Origin: Asparagopsis taxiformis
Taxonomy: Eukaryota > Rhodophyta > Florideophyceae > Bonnemaisoniales > Bonnemaisoniaceae
Length of the DNA: 64,000 bases
Direction: 5' to 3'
NCBI GenBank assembly: GCA_030407315.1
Contig: JALQPE010000301.1
Location: 1-64,000 of the forward strand
Positions 40,091 to 50,732 of the stretch are shown piece by piece (the stretch's first letter is position 1; the number at the start of each line of letters is the position of its first letter). A program made the translations under genes and the position numbers. The notes beneath the pieces are model-generated. The model did no database searches, was not told where the DNA came from, and was given only the letters and a program-made list of their open reading frames with translations.

Positions 40091-40157
40091 TAAAGAATGT
40101 TGTGCCTGCGCAAACACTAGAGTTGGCATGTCGCCTGGTTATATGAATATCCCAACA
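40081..40157 (-). repeat. Terminal direct repeat 2 of TRIM-like element
   Basis: 77 bp beginning TGTTAGACTATAAAG and ending ATATCCCAACA, directly followed by the TTTAT duplication. Read on the minus strand this would be the 5' LTR. Confidence 0.75.
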
Positions 40158-40467
40158 TTTATTGAATCGTTGAAGCACCAGTTCGTTGCTGAGTGAAATG
40201 GGTAAAATTCTTGCCCATCACGTTTTCGTGTCTGGACGCACGTTATCCGTTTATTTCGTCTCCGCCCAGCCACACAAATCATTCTATTTCATCTACATGA
40301 TATCTCATGGATGCAATCCTCGTTGTTAGGATATCCATATAGTAGGTACAGCATTCTTCAATGTCTAAAAATATTTGTTCACTCGCCCATCCAATGTGTA
40401 GCATAACTCATTTATGGAAAACTATACATCAAATTGATGATATCGGAACACTTTCGGTCTCCTCTAC
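40158..40467. other. Intergenic with a possible short relative of the terminal repeat
   Basis: Starts with the TTTAT duplication. Around 40324-40370 a sequence (TGTTAGGATATCCATATAG and a later CATTCTT...GTCTAA) resembles an internally shortened copy of the 77-bp repeat read in the minus-strand sense. No gene. Confidence 0.35.
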
Positions 40468-41907
40468 CTAGAAATCTTCTTCTTTAAAACCCTTCCCTTC
40501 GTCTTGCCCAAGCCTCAGAACAGGGCCGTTCTCACGCTCCATCTTCAACTTGATATTGTATGCGCTTTTCGACGATCCATGTCCCTTCCGACGAGGAATT
40601 CTTAATTTTGCTATGTACGAAATGCTGAACATGTGCACGGAAAATGGAGCTCTTCGACGCAGGTACTCCACGTAACCTTTCAGAAATACCAACGCTAGAA
40701 TTGTAATTGACAGTCCAACCAATGCAAACACATTAACTCTTGTATCCGCGTCGTTTGAAACATGGACGCGAACCATTGCCAGGTCATCCTTAGAACTGAC
40801 TCCTCGTGCGTCCAATATACTCACCAGAGCTGTACTAAAGTCATATGCACTCCGTGGTATATCCTTCAAGCCGAAGTGCATCCGAGACAAAGCGTAGTAC
40901 ATCTTCCGCTGTGTCATTTCCCATGAGTCCTTTTCGTGTGTAACATCATGTTTGCTCTGTAAGGAAGGATGAATTTTCAGAGAAGATGTCATTATGTCGA
41001 AGAGCGGAAGCGTAAATTCCTCTCTAACGAGTTTCAGGCTGGAGCTATTTTGGGCAACAGTTGGAAGGAATATGTCTGTGAATGGGAATACTTGAAAACT
41101 AATAGAAATCTGACCATTAAGTAGAACCATTACAATCGTATCCATACCCGTTCGCTCTTCTTTTTTCTCGTAGTTCCAGTTCTTTATCACAGAAAATATG
41201 ACTTTCCTTTCTTCCAGTTCAGGCCGTCTGCTCTGAGGGTCACGAAAATCAGCTAGGAAGGTAACAGAAAGTTGCTCCAAGTCCTCAGAATCCGTATTTT
41301 CGCCTCGAAAAGTCAAAACACCATATTCTCTGGAGAATTGGTTCTGCCGAGGATGCAGGATTCGGAATGTTTCGTTTTGCGGTGCCGGTTTCATTTTCAA
41401 CCAGGTAAATTGCTCTGAAACATGCCACGTGGAAAATTTGTTCACGTGGGAAAAATAGCATCCTTCCTTCCCATACATTCCATAGCGAATACATCCTTTA
41501 TCAGAATCAAAACACGCTGTTCTTTGTGCCGTAGGCGGAAAGCTGGAGAGAGAAATTTCAGACGGATGGATATCCCATTTTTGATCGACAATCCAGTCGT
41601 TTTCTTCTGCTAGAAGCACGCTTTTTGTCGGATGCAAAGATATTTGCCCTTCACGCAAAGACTGCCCTTCGAACCCAAGTTCAATTCCTATACATATCAC
41701 AAGAAGTAGAATACTGGACATGATGGAGCTGAATTTTCTCCCTCCATAGACAGGCACGGATTGTTTGGCGAGAAGCTGTCTTCGAAATGAGGCATTGGTG
41801 TATTCTCGATAAACGTGATGGCCGAACATCATCACAAATAATTCCAGGACGACAATAAGAACAGAGTTGAGGAAATAGCTCGGAAGTGGCACGGCCAGCT
41901 GAGCCAT
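40468..41907 (-). CDS. Three-pass membrane protein family, member 3
   Basis: 479 residues with the same layout as member 2, its closest relative: helix 1 (about 11-30), NASFRRQLLAKQ loop, helix 2 with CIGIELGFEGQ, ectodomain with MYGKEGCY, EQLSVTF and YYALSRMHF, helix 3 near residue 400-420, and a tail starting with FSISYIAKLRIPRRK. Several N-glycosylation sequons lie in the ectodomain. The FD/FS-x-x-Y/F-IAKLR patch just inside the membrane is the most constant cytosolic feature of the family. Function unknown. Confidence 0.8.
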   Translation of the reverse strand: MAQLAVPLPSYFLNSVLIVVLELFVMMFGHHVYREYTNASFRRQLLAKQSVPVYGGRKFSSIMSSILLLVICIGIELGFEGQSLREGQISLHPTKSVLLAEENDWIVDQKWDIHPSEISLSSFPPTAQRTACFDSDKGCIRYGMYGKEGCYFSHVNKFSTWHVSEQFTWLKMKPAPQNETFRILHPRQNQFSREYGVLTFRGENTDSEDLEQLSVTFLADFRDPQSRRPELEERKVIFSVIKNWNYEKKEERTGMDTIVMVLLNGQISISFQVFPFTDIFLPTVAQNSSSLKLVREEFTLPLFDIMTSSLKIHPSLQSKHDVTHEKDSWEMTQRKMYYALSRMHFGLKDIPRSAYDFSTALVSILDARGVSSKDDLAMVRVHVSNDADTRVNVFALVGLSITILALVFLKGYVEYLRRRAPFSVHMFSISYIAKLRIPRRKGHGSSKSAYNIKLKMERENGPVLRLGQDEGKGFKEEDF

Positions 41908-43175
41908 TTTAACAGACAGTTTCCATGAGAGTGCTAGAGATGATCGTCTGCAATCTATTTAACTTGAAATGTTTCCATGGCTTTCCTTGGCCAGAAGCAA
42001 ATATGCATATCATCAGCGAAGAGTGTAGAATAGTTGAGCTTTCATTGTTGAATTGGGTGCATGAGGATATCTGACTTTTACAACATGACTTTCCCATGGA
42101 AGAAGAAGCGATTATGAGACGGAGAGCGCATACAGAAGAAGAGTTACAAAGTAACTTACCGCCAATAAGTGTCACTTACGAAAGGTGGGTTTACAGAAAA
42201 CGAGGAGGATCGCAACGTCTCGTCGATTGGTCAACTGTCAAATGAAGCCGCTGAGAAGCATACCTGTCACATTATGCTTTGGACAGATACCATTGGTCGG
42301 GCTTGACCGAACATCAAGTGTTTATGACGCGCAACTCATCCTCTTCAGACTGTAATGTATGAGCTGTAAGTTTGTGCTCTTACAGTACATCTCATATACC
42401 AAACTAGATTCGAGTTGAATTTAATTGAGGCTCAATCAATAAACAGATCAACATGTTCACTATGCAGATGAAGCATTGGATGGAGACAGTCCACAAGTCA
42501 AGTTAGCAACGTTCTCGTAACACAGGTACTATTCCCCACACTACCAGGTCCCCTGCGTACCATGACACTTCTTCCTTCAGGAGAATATTCCAACAGGTGT
42601 GCCATGAAACGGCAAACGCAAAGTTGATCCCATCGATTCTGTTTGACATGATGATCAAAGTTTTTCAAACCGAGTCAGCATGGTTGCAGCAGCTGTCGTA
42701 ATTTAATTCTGCGACACAAGTTTGCTCGAATGTTCGACGCATACAAACTGGAAATGATCGTGTGACTAACATCGTGAATACATAATCACCCTGAATGATC
42801 TTGCGGTGTGATTTTGTAAAGTGCATTTCAGAGGAGATTATCGTCAAGCTTTTCTCGCCCAGATTTGCAGAATTAGTTTGATTTGGGTTGGGAATGGTTG
42901 ATTCATAGCCTTTAATCACCGCCATGCTTACGATGCGAAAGTTTGTTGTGACATGAAGTGACAAGCATGAAATGTCAAACTCGCAATAACTCTTCAACTA
43001 AATTGAAACACAAATCCCACCACACCGGCAGTTCTCAATCTCAAGGAACCAGGTTCCAACAAAATGGCTTTCTAGTTAACGTTTATACATGATCAGCTAT
43101 GATACCACTTACAGAAACAAAATTAAGACTCGGTGTCGTTCTGCTCATCCCCCCTCCCCCCATTCTTTTATCTTT
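41908..43175. other. Intergenic between family members 3 and 4
   Basis: About 1.3 kb, AT-rich. No gene supported; a 110-codon minus-strand frame (42665-42997) has no domain. Confidence 0.4.
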
Positions 43176-44603
43176 TCACCGGTGAACCGAATCAGATAAA
43201 TGAATTTTCTCTTTCCGTTCTTTCAGCATTATGAGGCCCTTTTCTGTATCATACTCCAGGTACACTTGGCTTCCATCCTCCAAACCTTCATCTGCGATAT
43301 CGTTCGCATCAAAATGAATAGAACCAACGAAGCGAGGGTCGAACATGCGCAAACTGAGAACAGCATTCTTACTATGAATAAAAAGAATGAATCGCAGGGT
43401 GAGTAGAACTATAACCGCCAAGATAAAACATATCGGTGCAAAAGGTTGGATTACTGTAAAGTTCTTGTCCGGTACTTCTAATCGAACTCGGTATGGTACC
43501 GTCTTTTCCGATCTTCGCTTGCCAAGTTGTTCAACTAGTTTCGGTCCGATTTCAGACGATCTCCTGTTGTAAGGGGAGATATCGAAATGGACTTGAGAAA
43601 GTGCAAAATATGTTTTGTACGCTGTTACCTCTGCGTCGTCCAGAATCAGCTTCCCTCTATCCTTGTCAGGTGATTCTTCTTTTCGCATAGAATATGTAAC
43701 TGCCTCGAAGAACGGAAGTCTCGTTCTTCTCAAACGAGGTATGAGACTCGTAGGGCCCTCCGCTTCGTCCGTGCGAAATATATCTGTCAATCCGATGATT
43801 TGAAAGAACACAGATCCTGACATTTGTAGAATGACGACTTGTGAGTTGAGCATATCAGCTCCTCTGGATTCAGAGTATTTGAATTCATTCAGCACAGAAA
43901 ACGTAGCCAGTCCGGAGCAATTCAATACCTGTTCTGAACCTTCCAATAGTTCGTATTCAGCTGAAACATTATATGATGCAGAAAGTTGTTCAAATGTGCT
44001 GATGGCTCCATCTGATATGTTCCAGGATCCAAACGCATGGGAAAAATTTGTTCCCAATGGTCCCTTAAACTCAATATCAATAAACCTTGTCCGCTCCGAG
44101 ATTCGGACAAAGTCTAGACTCGTGTAGGACGAAAAATCATTGAAACATTGGTTGTCATTATACAAATGGTACCGGGTATATCCATCAGATTCCTGTGACG
44201 AACATTGCGTTATGTTACTCAGGGTGGATACCACGGACCGCGAGGAATTGAATGGGTTGAAAGCTTTGGTTTCATGAACCACCCAGTCCTCTTTCTTCGA
44301 CAACTCCACACTCGGGAATAGTTCTAGCTCCTCATAATCGGTTTTACTATTCACTTGTCCATCTATCCCCAGTTCGATCCCGACACATAGCATCACAAAA
44401 AGAAGATATGTCAATATGGAAAATATCGTTCGACTTCTTCGATACACACGAACCCTTTTTCCCCTGTGAAGCTGACGGGAACAATATGCCGATACGAAAC
44501 TTTGGTAGACATCCTGACCTAGGAGCACGATGAAAAGCTCCAAAGCGATTGCGAGTATGGAGTTTACGATGCGACTTGATAGGGTGATAGTCAGGAGTTT
44601 CAT
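43176..44603 (-). CDS. Three-pass membrane protein family, member 4
   Basis: 475 residues: helix 1 (about 11-30), basic loop (SRQLHRGKRVRVYRRSR), helix 2 (about 59-79) with CVGIELGIDGQ, an ectodomain with a Cys pair (one in NDNQCF), EQLSASY and YFALSQVHF, helix 3 (about 390-412) and a tail starting with FDPRFVGSIHF. It is a recent duplicate of member 5. The first ~108 residues and a central ectodomain block are nearly identical, but helix 3 and the tail are not. The ectodomain has several N-glycosylation sequons. Function unknown. Confidence 0.8.
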   Translation of the reverse strand: MKLLTITLSSRIVNSILAIALELFIVLLGQDVYQSFVSAYCSRQLHRGKRVRVYRRSRTIFSILTYLLFVMLCVGIELGIDGQVNSKTDYEELELFPSVELSKKEDWVVHETKAFNPFNSSRSVVSTLSNITQCSSQESDGYTRYHLYNDNQCFNDFSSYTSLDFVRISERTRFIDIEFKGPLGTNFSHAFGSWNISDGAISTFEQLSASYNVSAEYELLEGSEQVLNCSGLATFSVLNEFKYSESRGADMLNSQVVILQMSGSVFFQIIGLTDIFRTDEAEGPTSLIPRLRRTRLPFFEAVTYSMRKEESPDKDRGKLILDDAEVTAYKTYFALSQVHFDISPYNRRSSEIGPKLVEQLGKRRSEKTVPYRVRLEVPDKNFTVIQPFAPICFILAVIVLLTLRFILFIHSKNAVLSLRMFDPRFVGSIHFDANDIADEGLEDGSQVYLEYDTEKGLIMLKERKEKIHLSDSVHR

Positions 44604-46116
44604 GCGTAACGGGATTTCTGAGGAAGCTTGTATATGGTCTAGGAAGAAAAGACGAGGTACGGATTCCCTGAGCTGAACCTAGCATGATGTATAGGTCTAT
44701 CCGATACTATGAATGATTACATTTTGTAGAGCTTCAGATCTCTGATGGTCGATGAAGAACTGATATCGTAAGGCTGAGCTGCTCCTCTTTAGATGAAAAA
44801 TCATAGTCACCATGAGAAGAGGATTGTATGTTTCTATTGCCATTGTCAATATGAATGTATATAATAACTAGAAGAAATAGTAGAATCAGTCTCGTCACTG
44901 CAACCACTGTTGACAAGGCACTGGTATCTAGGCACGTCATCGCTAATAGCTGACATGAAAATGTTGAGAGCAGTGGCACAGTTTGAAACCATATGTGCCC
45001 CTTTCCTTTGAGGACAGAGATGCTGCAGATGGAAACTGTAATAAGCAGTAAGGGGATTTCACTATACGCCAAGTCGGAGAGAAAGATGACAAGGATATCC
45101 AACAAGAACCAGAAGAGAATAAACTTGACTACTTATGTTAAGTGCTACCACGTAGCACATTTGAAAGAGTATTAAAACTTATTGATGAACTTGGAACGAA
45201 CGAAAAATAGCAGGGGTTATGACAGGAACAGCTGAAAACCGTTGGGAACCTTTCCAACGCATGCGTGTTTTAAAAATGAGACGAATAATTGATTGGGCTT
45301 CTTTATAAAATAAAATATTAGAAAAAACTCAATTAAAACCCCTCAAAAAAGCTATATAATAACACACTGCATACGTGAGCTTCAAATTATAACCACCTGT
45401 GCACAATCAGAGTCTTAATCTCCGTTCCAAGTCTGCAATTGCTTGTCTACTATATCGCATACACTGTTACGCTTTTGTTTGCATGGTGTAAATATTCGTC
45501 TTCGTTCATTGCCAATGCTGCACAGGAAGAAACGATGCCAGACTAATGTCATGTCCTTGCATATTTTTCAACGTGCTCCAACATATATCATCTGGATTGC
45601 TAGGACTGTTGAAGTTGCTTGGACACAAAAATCCACAAGCCGAATTGTCTTGACTCTGCCATGCTACTTGAAACACATCATATATGATTCCGCAGGGTAG
45701 GAAATTCAAGCGTTTTCCAGTGCGAATACCTGTGAAGTACCATTGATCAAGTTGATTACACGTGCATGACGATTCCGTTTGTCCCTTCGCCCATCAGTCC
45801 TATCACATGGCTTGAGAAAAGCCAATGTTGTAATATGCGCCCACAGAAATCAACCTATAAATATATGACAAGAGACGAAAACCGATTATCATGTTCTGTC
45901 GAATGGTAGCGCTAGATATAATTTCGACGTTGTGAACTGAAAAGTTACAACACTTGCGCAGCTCTCTTTGCTGAGAAGTTCCAGAAATGGACATGGCGTG
46001 TAGTCTGGTTGTCAAAACATTCGAGTTTGGTCACGCAATGCTACCAAGGTGAATGTATCAAGGTGTCAAATTTATATGTTAATTCAACAATATCCCTTTA
46101 TCCCGATCCGGATAGC
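44604..46116. other. Intergenic between family members 4 and 5
   Basis: About 1.5 kb. The first 170 bp retain weak similarity to the region upstream of member 5, so promoter DNA was duplicated with the gene. A 123-codon minus-strand frame (44734-45105) is strongly hydrophobic but unrecognised; I do not call it a gene. Confidence 0.4.
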
Positions 46117-47655
46117 TCAATTAGCTGCAGCAACTCCAAATCTTTGATTTTTTTTTGATGGAGTTCCTTCAGCCTCAGTTTCGATATTTTCTTCCTCTGG
46201 TCTTTTCCAACTTTCATTCTTTCTCAGATGAACTAAATTGGGAATACATGGATCCTCTTCCCGTTCTTTCCGCAAGACAAGACCACGTTCTCCATCGTAT
46301 CCCAAAAATATTTGTCTTTGATCCACAGTATCTTCATCTGTGGAACGCTGCTCGTCGAACCTGAGAGTAGCAATAAAGCGGGGATCGAACATGCGCAAAT
46401 TGACATTCGCATTTCTGTTATGAAAATACAGCACCAGTCGCGCCGTTAGCAGAATGAGTATAGCTACACCAAAACATATTGGTGCAAAAGGTTGGATTAC
46501 TGTAAAGTTCTTGTCCGGTACCTCTAGTCGAACTCGGTATGGTACCGTCTTTTCCGAGCTTCGCTTGTCAAGTTGTTCAACCAGTTTCGGTCCGATTTCA
46601 GACGATCTCCTGTTGTCAGGGGAGATATCGAAATGGATCTTAGAAAGTGCAAAATATATTTTGTGCGCTGTTACCTCTGCGTCGTCCAGAACAAGCTTCC
46701 ATCTCTCCTCCCCAGATGATTCTTCTTTTCGCACAGAATATGTAACTGCCTCGAAGAACGGAAGTCTCGTTTTTTTCAACCGAGGTCTGAGACTCGTAGG
46801 GCCCTCCGCTTCGATCGGTTGAAATATATCGGTGAATCTAATGATTTGGAAGAATACAGATCCAGACATTTGCAGAATGACGACTTGTGAGTTGAGCAAA
46901 TCATCTCCTCTGGATTCAGAGTATTTGAATTCATTCAGCACAGAAAACGTAGCCAGTCCGGAGCAATTCAATACCTGTTCTGAACCTTCCAATAGTTCGT
47001 ATTCAGCTGAAACATTATATGATGCAGAAAGTTGTTCAAATGTGCTGATGACTCCATCTGATATGTTCCAGGATCCAAACGCATTGGAAAACACTTTTCC
47101 CAGTGCTTCCCTAAACTCAATATCCATAAACCTTGTCCGCTCCGAGATTCGAACAAAGTCCAAACTCGTGTAGGACGACAGCTCATTGTAACATTGGTTG
47201 CCACTGTACAAATGGTACCGGATGTATCCATCAGATTCCCGTGACACGCACTCTTTTCTCTTCTGGGGGGCGAGAGATTTATCGATATTATTTTTCAATG
47301 GTTGTAAAGGTTCCATTCCATGAACCACCCAGTCCTCTTTCTTCGACAACTCCACACTCGGGAATAGTTCTAGCTCCTCATAATCGGTTTTACTATTCAC
47401 TTGTCCATCTATCCCCAGTTCGATCCCGACACATAGCATCACAAAAAGAAGATATGTCAATATGGAAAATATCGTTCGGCTTCTTCGATACACACGAACC
47501 CTTTTTCCCCTGTGAAGCTGACGGGAACAATATGCCGATACGAGACTTTGGTAGACATCCTGACCTAGGAGCACGATGAAAAGCTCCAAAGCGATTGCGA
47601 GTATGGAGTTTACGATGCGACTTGATAGGGTGATAGTCAGGAGTTTCATGTGCAA
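46117..47655 (-). CDS. Three-pass membrane protein family, member 5
   Basis: 512 residues, duplicate of member 4. A Met two codons upstream (MHM) precedes the Met that aligns with member 4; either may be used. Layout: helix 1 (about 13-32), basic loop, helix 2 (about 61-81), ectodomain with SGNQCY, EQLSASY and YFALSKIHF, helix 3 (about 392-414) with FDPRFIATLRF just after it. The tail is about 35 residues longer than in member 4, rich in Glu, Lys and Asn. The near-identical N-terminal block but divergent helix 3 and tail indicate gene conversion with member 4. Confidence 0.8.
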   Translation of the reverse strand: MHMKLLTITLSSRIVNSILAIALELFIVLLGQDVYQSLVSAYCSRQLHRGKRVRVYRRSRTIFSILTYLLFVMLCVGIELGIDGQVNSKTDYEELELFPSVELSKKEDWVVHGMEPLQPLKNNIDKSLAPQKRKECVSRESDGYIRYHLYSGNQCYNELSSYTSLDFVRISERTRFMDIEFREALGKVFSNAFGSWNISDGVISTFEQLSASYNVSAEYELLEGSEQVLNCSGLATFSVLNEFKYSESRGDDLLNSQVVILQMSGSVFFQIIRFTDIFQPIEAEGPTSLRPRLKKTRLPFFEAVTYSVRKEESSGEERWKLVLDDAEVTAHKIYFALSKIHFDISPDNRRSSEIGPKLVEQLDKRSSEKTVPYRVRLEVPDKNFTVIQPFAPICFGVAILILLTARLVLYFHNRNANVNLRMFDPRFIATLRFDEQRSTDEDTVDQRQIFLGYDGERGLVLRKEREEDPCIPNLVHLRKNESWKRPEEENIETEAEGTPSKKNQRFGVAAAN

Positions 47656-49238
47656 AGAGATGTTACAAATAGCTTATTCATGGTCTGTGAGGAGGAACAC
47701 GATGGGATACAGAATCTCTGACTTTCGCCCATCGAGAAGTTTCAGTTCTCCTTGCCCTATAGAAGTAATAACAAGAACTGCCACGAGAGTAAAATCATTC
47801 CTGTGGTCGAGGGAGAATTGATATAGTAAGGCTGTGTTGCTTCTGACCTGTATTTAATCGTTTTTCCTATTTAGGGGGGGGGGGGCTAGAGCGTCTCTAA
47901 TGTCACCATGATGAAGTGTTTATGAGATTGTTAGTCTTGAATGTTGATGGAAACTGTTGGCTTGCCACCGCGGAGCAGATTTTGATATACTGCCCCCTGT
48001 TGATTGTCTCGGAGAGCATTGATTGAATTTCATTGTAGGTACCGTCAGATACAACAAGGACGCGGCGAACCTGTGTCGATCATTGGTCTGTTCAACTGAG
48101 CGTACGGATGATACTCGGCATGATGCAGCAATGACGGTAACAATAAAGAGCTTTTGAGTAAAAAATTACAATTTGAAGACAATATCTCGTCCTAGGCATT
48201 TATTCCGAATTGAACAAGCCTGTCACCTTACTACTTTGTAAAACCTCACGATACAGTTGTTCTTTCATGCCTTTCGGTTATGCAGGTGTGATGACACATC
48301 TCGGAACAAAATAAATACCGTGGCTTATGGAAGTTAAAGGCACTAGTTCAATGAGTAGTGTTGTAAAAACTGAATGTAAAATTGTCGATGCAGAGCATGA
48401 TTGCGTAATATAGTCTCGTCTTCAAGTTCTGTTCAGGAAGCGGCGTATGCTGAGCTCAGCACGTATGCGAGGAAAAATTCGCAGACGAACATTGGATGAT
48501 TGTATGGCACAGAAAGAGACGATTGATTGAGTCGAAATTGAAAGTCCTTACGAACGAGCTAAAAATTGGGTTCTCAAGAAGCCTTAAAGGGATTGTGTAA
48601 TGCTGTTAGCCCGGTTTTTCTTTCAAGGCCTTGTCGGCATTTACAACAGACAAGCTATACAGCGAACAACCACAGTACAGTCGACCATTGGATAGTAACC
48701 TACTAAACTTCATCTTGTGCCGCAAGCGGTCTACTCCATCAGATTGTTATTTCCTTTTTGAACCATCTACATGACGATGCGAAGAATGGCGGCATTAAAT
48801 TTAACAGTAGTATGGATCTGAGACTTCATTTAACACTGAACATGAGGAATAGATACAAATGGCAGACGGATACAAGAGGCGAGGCGCAAACCGAAGCTTT
48901 ACGCGTACAACTCATGTGTTTCTGCTTTGATATATGATATTTTGCGACTTATATACCCACCACCCAGAGCGTCAAGAATGTGGATGAAACCAGAGTTGAC
49001 TTCGACGGGGACAGATGTTCTGCTTATAGCACTGCTGAATTACTTCCTTTCTATAAGTTGCTGTACAATGCACCCGATCAGCATATTCACCCAGATAGTT
49101 GTTTCTAAGCATCCCTATGCTGTTTGTGTTTACTATATGTACCGAAAATATATACATCGCAGTAGTCTAAAGGGGAATAAGACTCTGGAAAAATAAGTTG
49201 AGTTTCCATGTGCAAAACTTTCTGATGTTAAAATAGAA
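47656..49238. other. Intergenic between family members 5 and 6
   Basis: About 1.6 kb, AT-rich. A run of twelve G lies near 47874-47885. No gene or transposon recognised. Confidence 0.4.
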
Positions 49239-50732
49239 CTAAGATTTGGTCGTTAGTGTTGAAAATGACGCTTCAGTACCATGTTGACGATAGTCTCTGA
49301 GATTCAAAGTGGGGCGGCGACCTTCTTCGAGCTTGAGAAGAACGTCATATCCAGGTTTGCAATACATCCTCTTCATCTGTTTGTGCGATACTCTCAACAT
49401 AGAAATGTAGCGAAGGTCGAAAACTTGAACTGAGATTGGAGCACTTCTGCGCAGAATGAGGAAGTATAATTTGACCAATATCAGTACGGCAACAGAGAAG
49501 GCAAGACAGACGACGGCGTACAATTGAATTTCAGTGATGTTCGAATCTGCCAGCGGTATTTTAACGTTGACTTCCGGAGCGCTCTCCGAAGACAGTCGTT
49601 CGTCGATTGAACTCATCATATGGAAACCAAACGAAAGCGATTTATTCGATTGCTTTCCCATGAAGAAGTGAAGTTTCGACAATGCATGATACACTTTCGC
49701 TGCCGCAAGCTCCGGTAGATCTTCCGCAATTTCCACCCTTGGCACATTTGACTCTGCTGCTCGTGTGTCAGATAACTGACCCTCCTCTACCATTGAATAT
49801 GTTTCAATCTCAAAGAGATTGAGAATTTGCGATGGAAAGCGCGGAGTAAGAACATCCGTGTCATCCTCGAGACGTGTCGGAGAGAACACATCGGAGAAAT
49901 GAAAGACTTGGAAAAAAATGCGTCCTATTTTTCCGTCCCCTTGAAAAAGCATGAAAATTGATTCCAGTTGTTCCTCATTGTCCGAGTACTGCCAGTCTCT
50001 CAAGATGGAGAATGTCGCGGTGCCCTGCATTCTACCCGTTGAACCATCAGGATTACTTTGCGAGTCAGGTCGTTCCACAATGGCAGAAAACCTCACTGAG
50101 AGCTGTTCTATGCTATCATTTCCATTCCGGAACGTCAACACACCTCTGTCCCGCGACAGTTTTTCATCGAGAACCTCACCCAACTGAACGGTGTATTTCT
50201 CTGAATCCAGAGACATATCTACGAATTTCACGTTGCTCCCCAAATTGTTCGCCGACCCTGTCAATGGTAACAATCTGTAGCATCCTTCTGTGCCATAGAT
50301 CGGAAAAGTCAGTCGAGATTTTCCAGTCTGAAAACAACCTTTTCTCTGTTGCGCGGGCTCAAAGTCTTCGAGCGAAACATCAGCAATATTGACATCCCAT
50401 CGTTCGTCAACTGTCCAGTTGGCTGGTCGCGTAAGCATCGCGCTTTTTAACGGTCTGACGACTGTGTAGAGGGCTCCAATGGACTGGCCCTCGAAGCCAA
50501 GTTCAATAGCAATGCCGATTATGAGCACCAAAAAACTGAAAACAACAAAGCTATACTTGCGTTCTTGTCCTGACACGGGGACATTCTGTCCGGCAAGAAG
50601 TTTCCTTCTACATGAGGCGTTGATGAATTCACAGTAGATATGTTGACCAAAGAGCACGAGCACAATGTCCAAGACGAGTGCCAAAGCGGCGTTAACCTGA
50701 AAGCTAGAAAACTTGGCCTCAAGTGGTCTCAT
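49239..50732 (-). CDS. Three-pass membrane protein family, member 6
   Basis: 497 residues and the most divergent minus-strand member. Helix 1 (about 11-31), NASCRRKLLAGQN loop, helix 2 (about 59-79) with AIELGFEGQ, ectodomain with the second Cys in YGTEGCY, EQLSVRF, VFHFSDVFSPT and YHALSKLHF, helix 3 near 415-437, and a tail with FDLRYISMLRVSHKQ. It closes the array; the copia element begins 1.7 kb downstream on the map. Function unknown. Confidence 0.8.
   Translation of the reverse strand: MRPLEAKFSSFQVNAALALVLDIVLVLFGQHIYCEFINASCRRKLLAGQNVPVSGQERKYSFVVFSFLVLIIGIAIELGFEGQSIGALYTVVRPLKSAMLTRPANWTVDERWDVNIADVSLEDFEPAQQRKGCFQTGKSRLTFPIYGTEGCYRLLPLTGSANNLGSNVKFVDMSLDSEKYTVQLGEVLDEKLSRDRGVLTFRNGNDSIEQLSVRFSAIVERPDSQSNPDGSTGRMQGTATFSILRDWQYSDNEEQLESIFMLFQGDGKIGRIFFQVFHFSDVFSPTRLEDDTDVLTPRFPSQILNLFEIETYSMVEEGQLSDTRAAESNVPRVEIAEDLPELAAAKVYHALSKLHFFMGKQSNKSLSFGFHMMSSIDERLSSESAPEVNVKIPLADSNITEIQLYAVVCLAFSVAVLILVKLYFLILRRSAPISVQVFDLRYISMLRVSHKQMKRMYCKPGYDVLLKLEEGRRPTLNLRDYRQHGTEASFSTLTTKS

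Larger units (their letters stand above)
39723..40157 (-). mobile_element. Miniature LTR-type (TRIM-like) non-autonomous retroelement
   Basis: A 435-bp unit with two 77-bp direct terminal repeats (39723-39799 and 40081-40157) that differ at three positions. Each repeat starts TG and the right one ends CA, as LTRs do. The unit is flanked by an exact 5-bp duplication, TTTAT, at 39718-39722 and 40158-40162, which shows it inserted as one piece. The 281-bp interior has no coding potential but contains a hairpin (39817-39864) and a tRNA-like segment next to the right repeat. Size and structure fit a terminal-repeat retrotransposon in miniature (TRIM). Orientation is set by the tRNA-like segment, which reads on the minus strand and would occupy the primer-binding position. 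Confidence 0.7.

Noticed and set aside
40025..40098. A functional tRNA gene on the minus strand
   Set aside because: The T-arm is perfect, but there is no 5' acceptor strand pairing with AAGCACC and the D-stem is poor.
44734..45105. Hydrophobic 123-codon minus-strand frame upstream of member 4
   Set aside because: It has membrane-like segments but no family motif, and it overlaps DNA that appears to be duplicated promoter sequence.
43176..47655. Copia-type LTRs or transposon origin for the duplicated membrane-protein genes
   Set aside because: No terminal repeats or target duplications surround members 4 and 5; similarity ends shortly upstream of the start codons.
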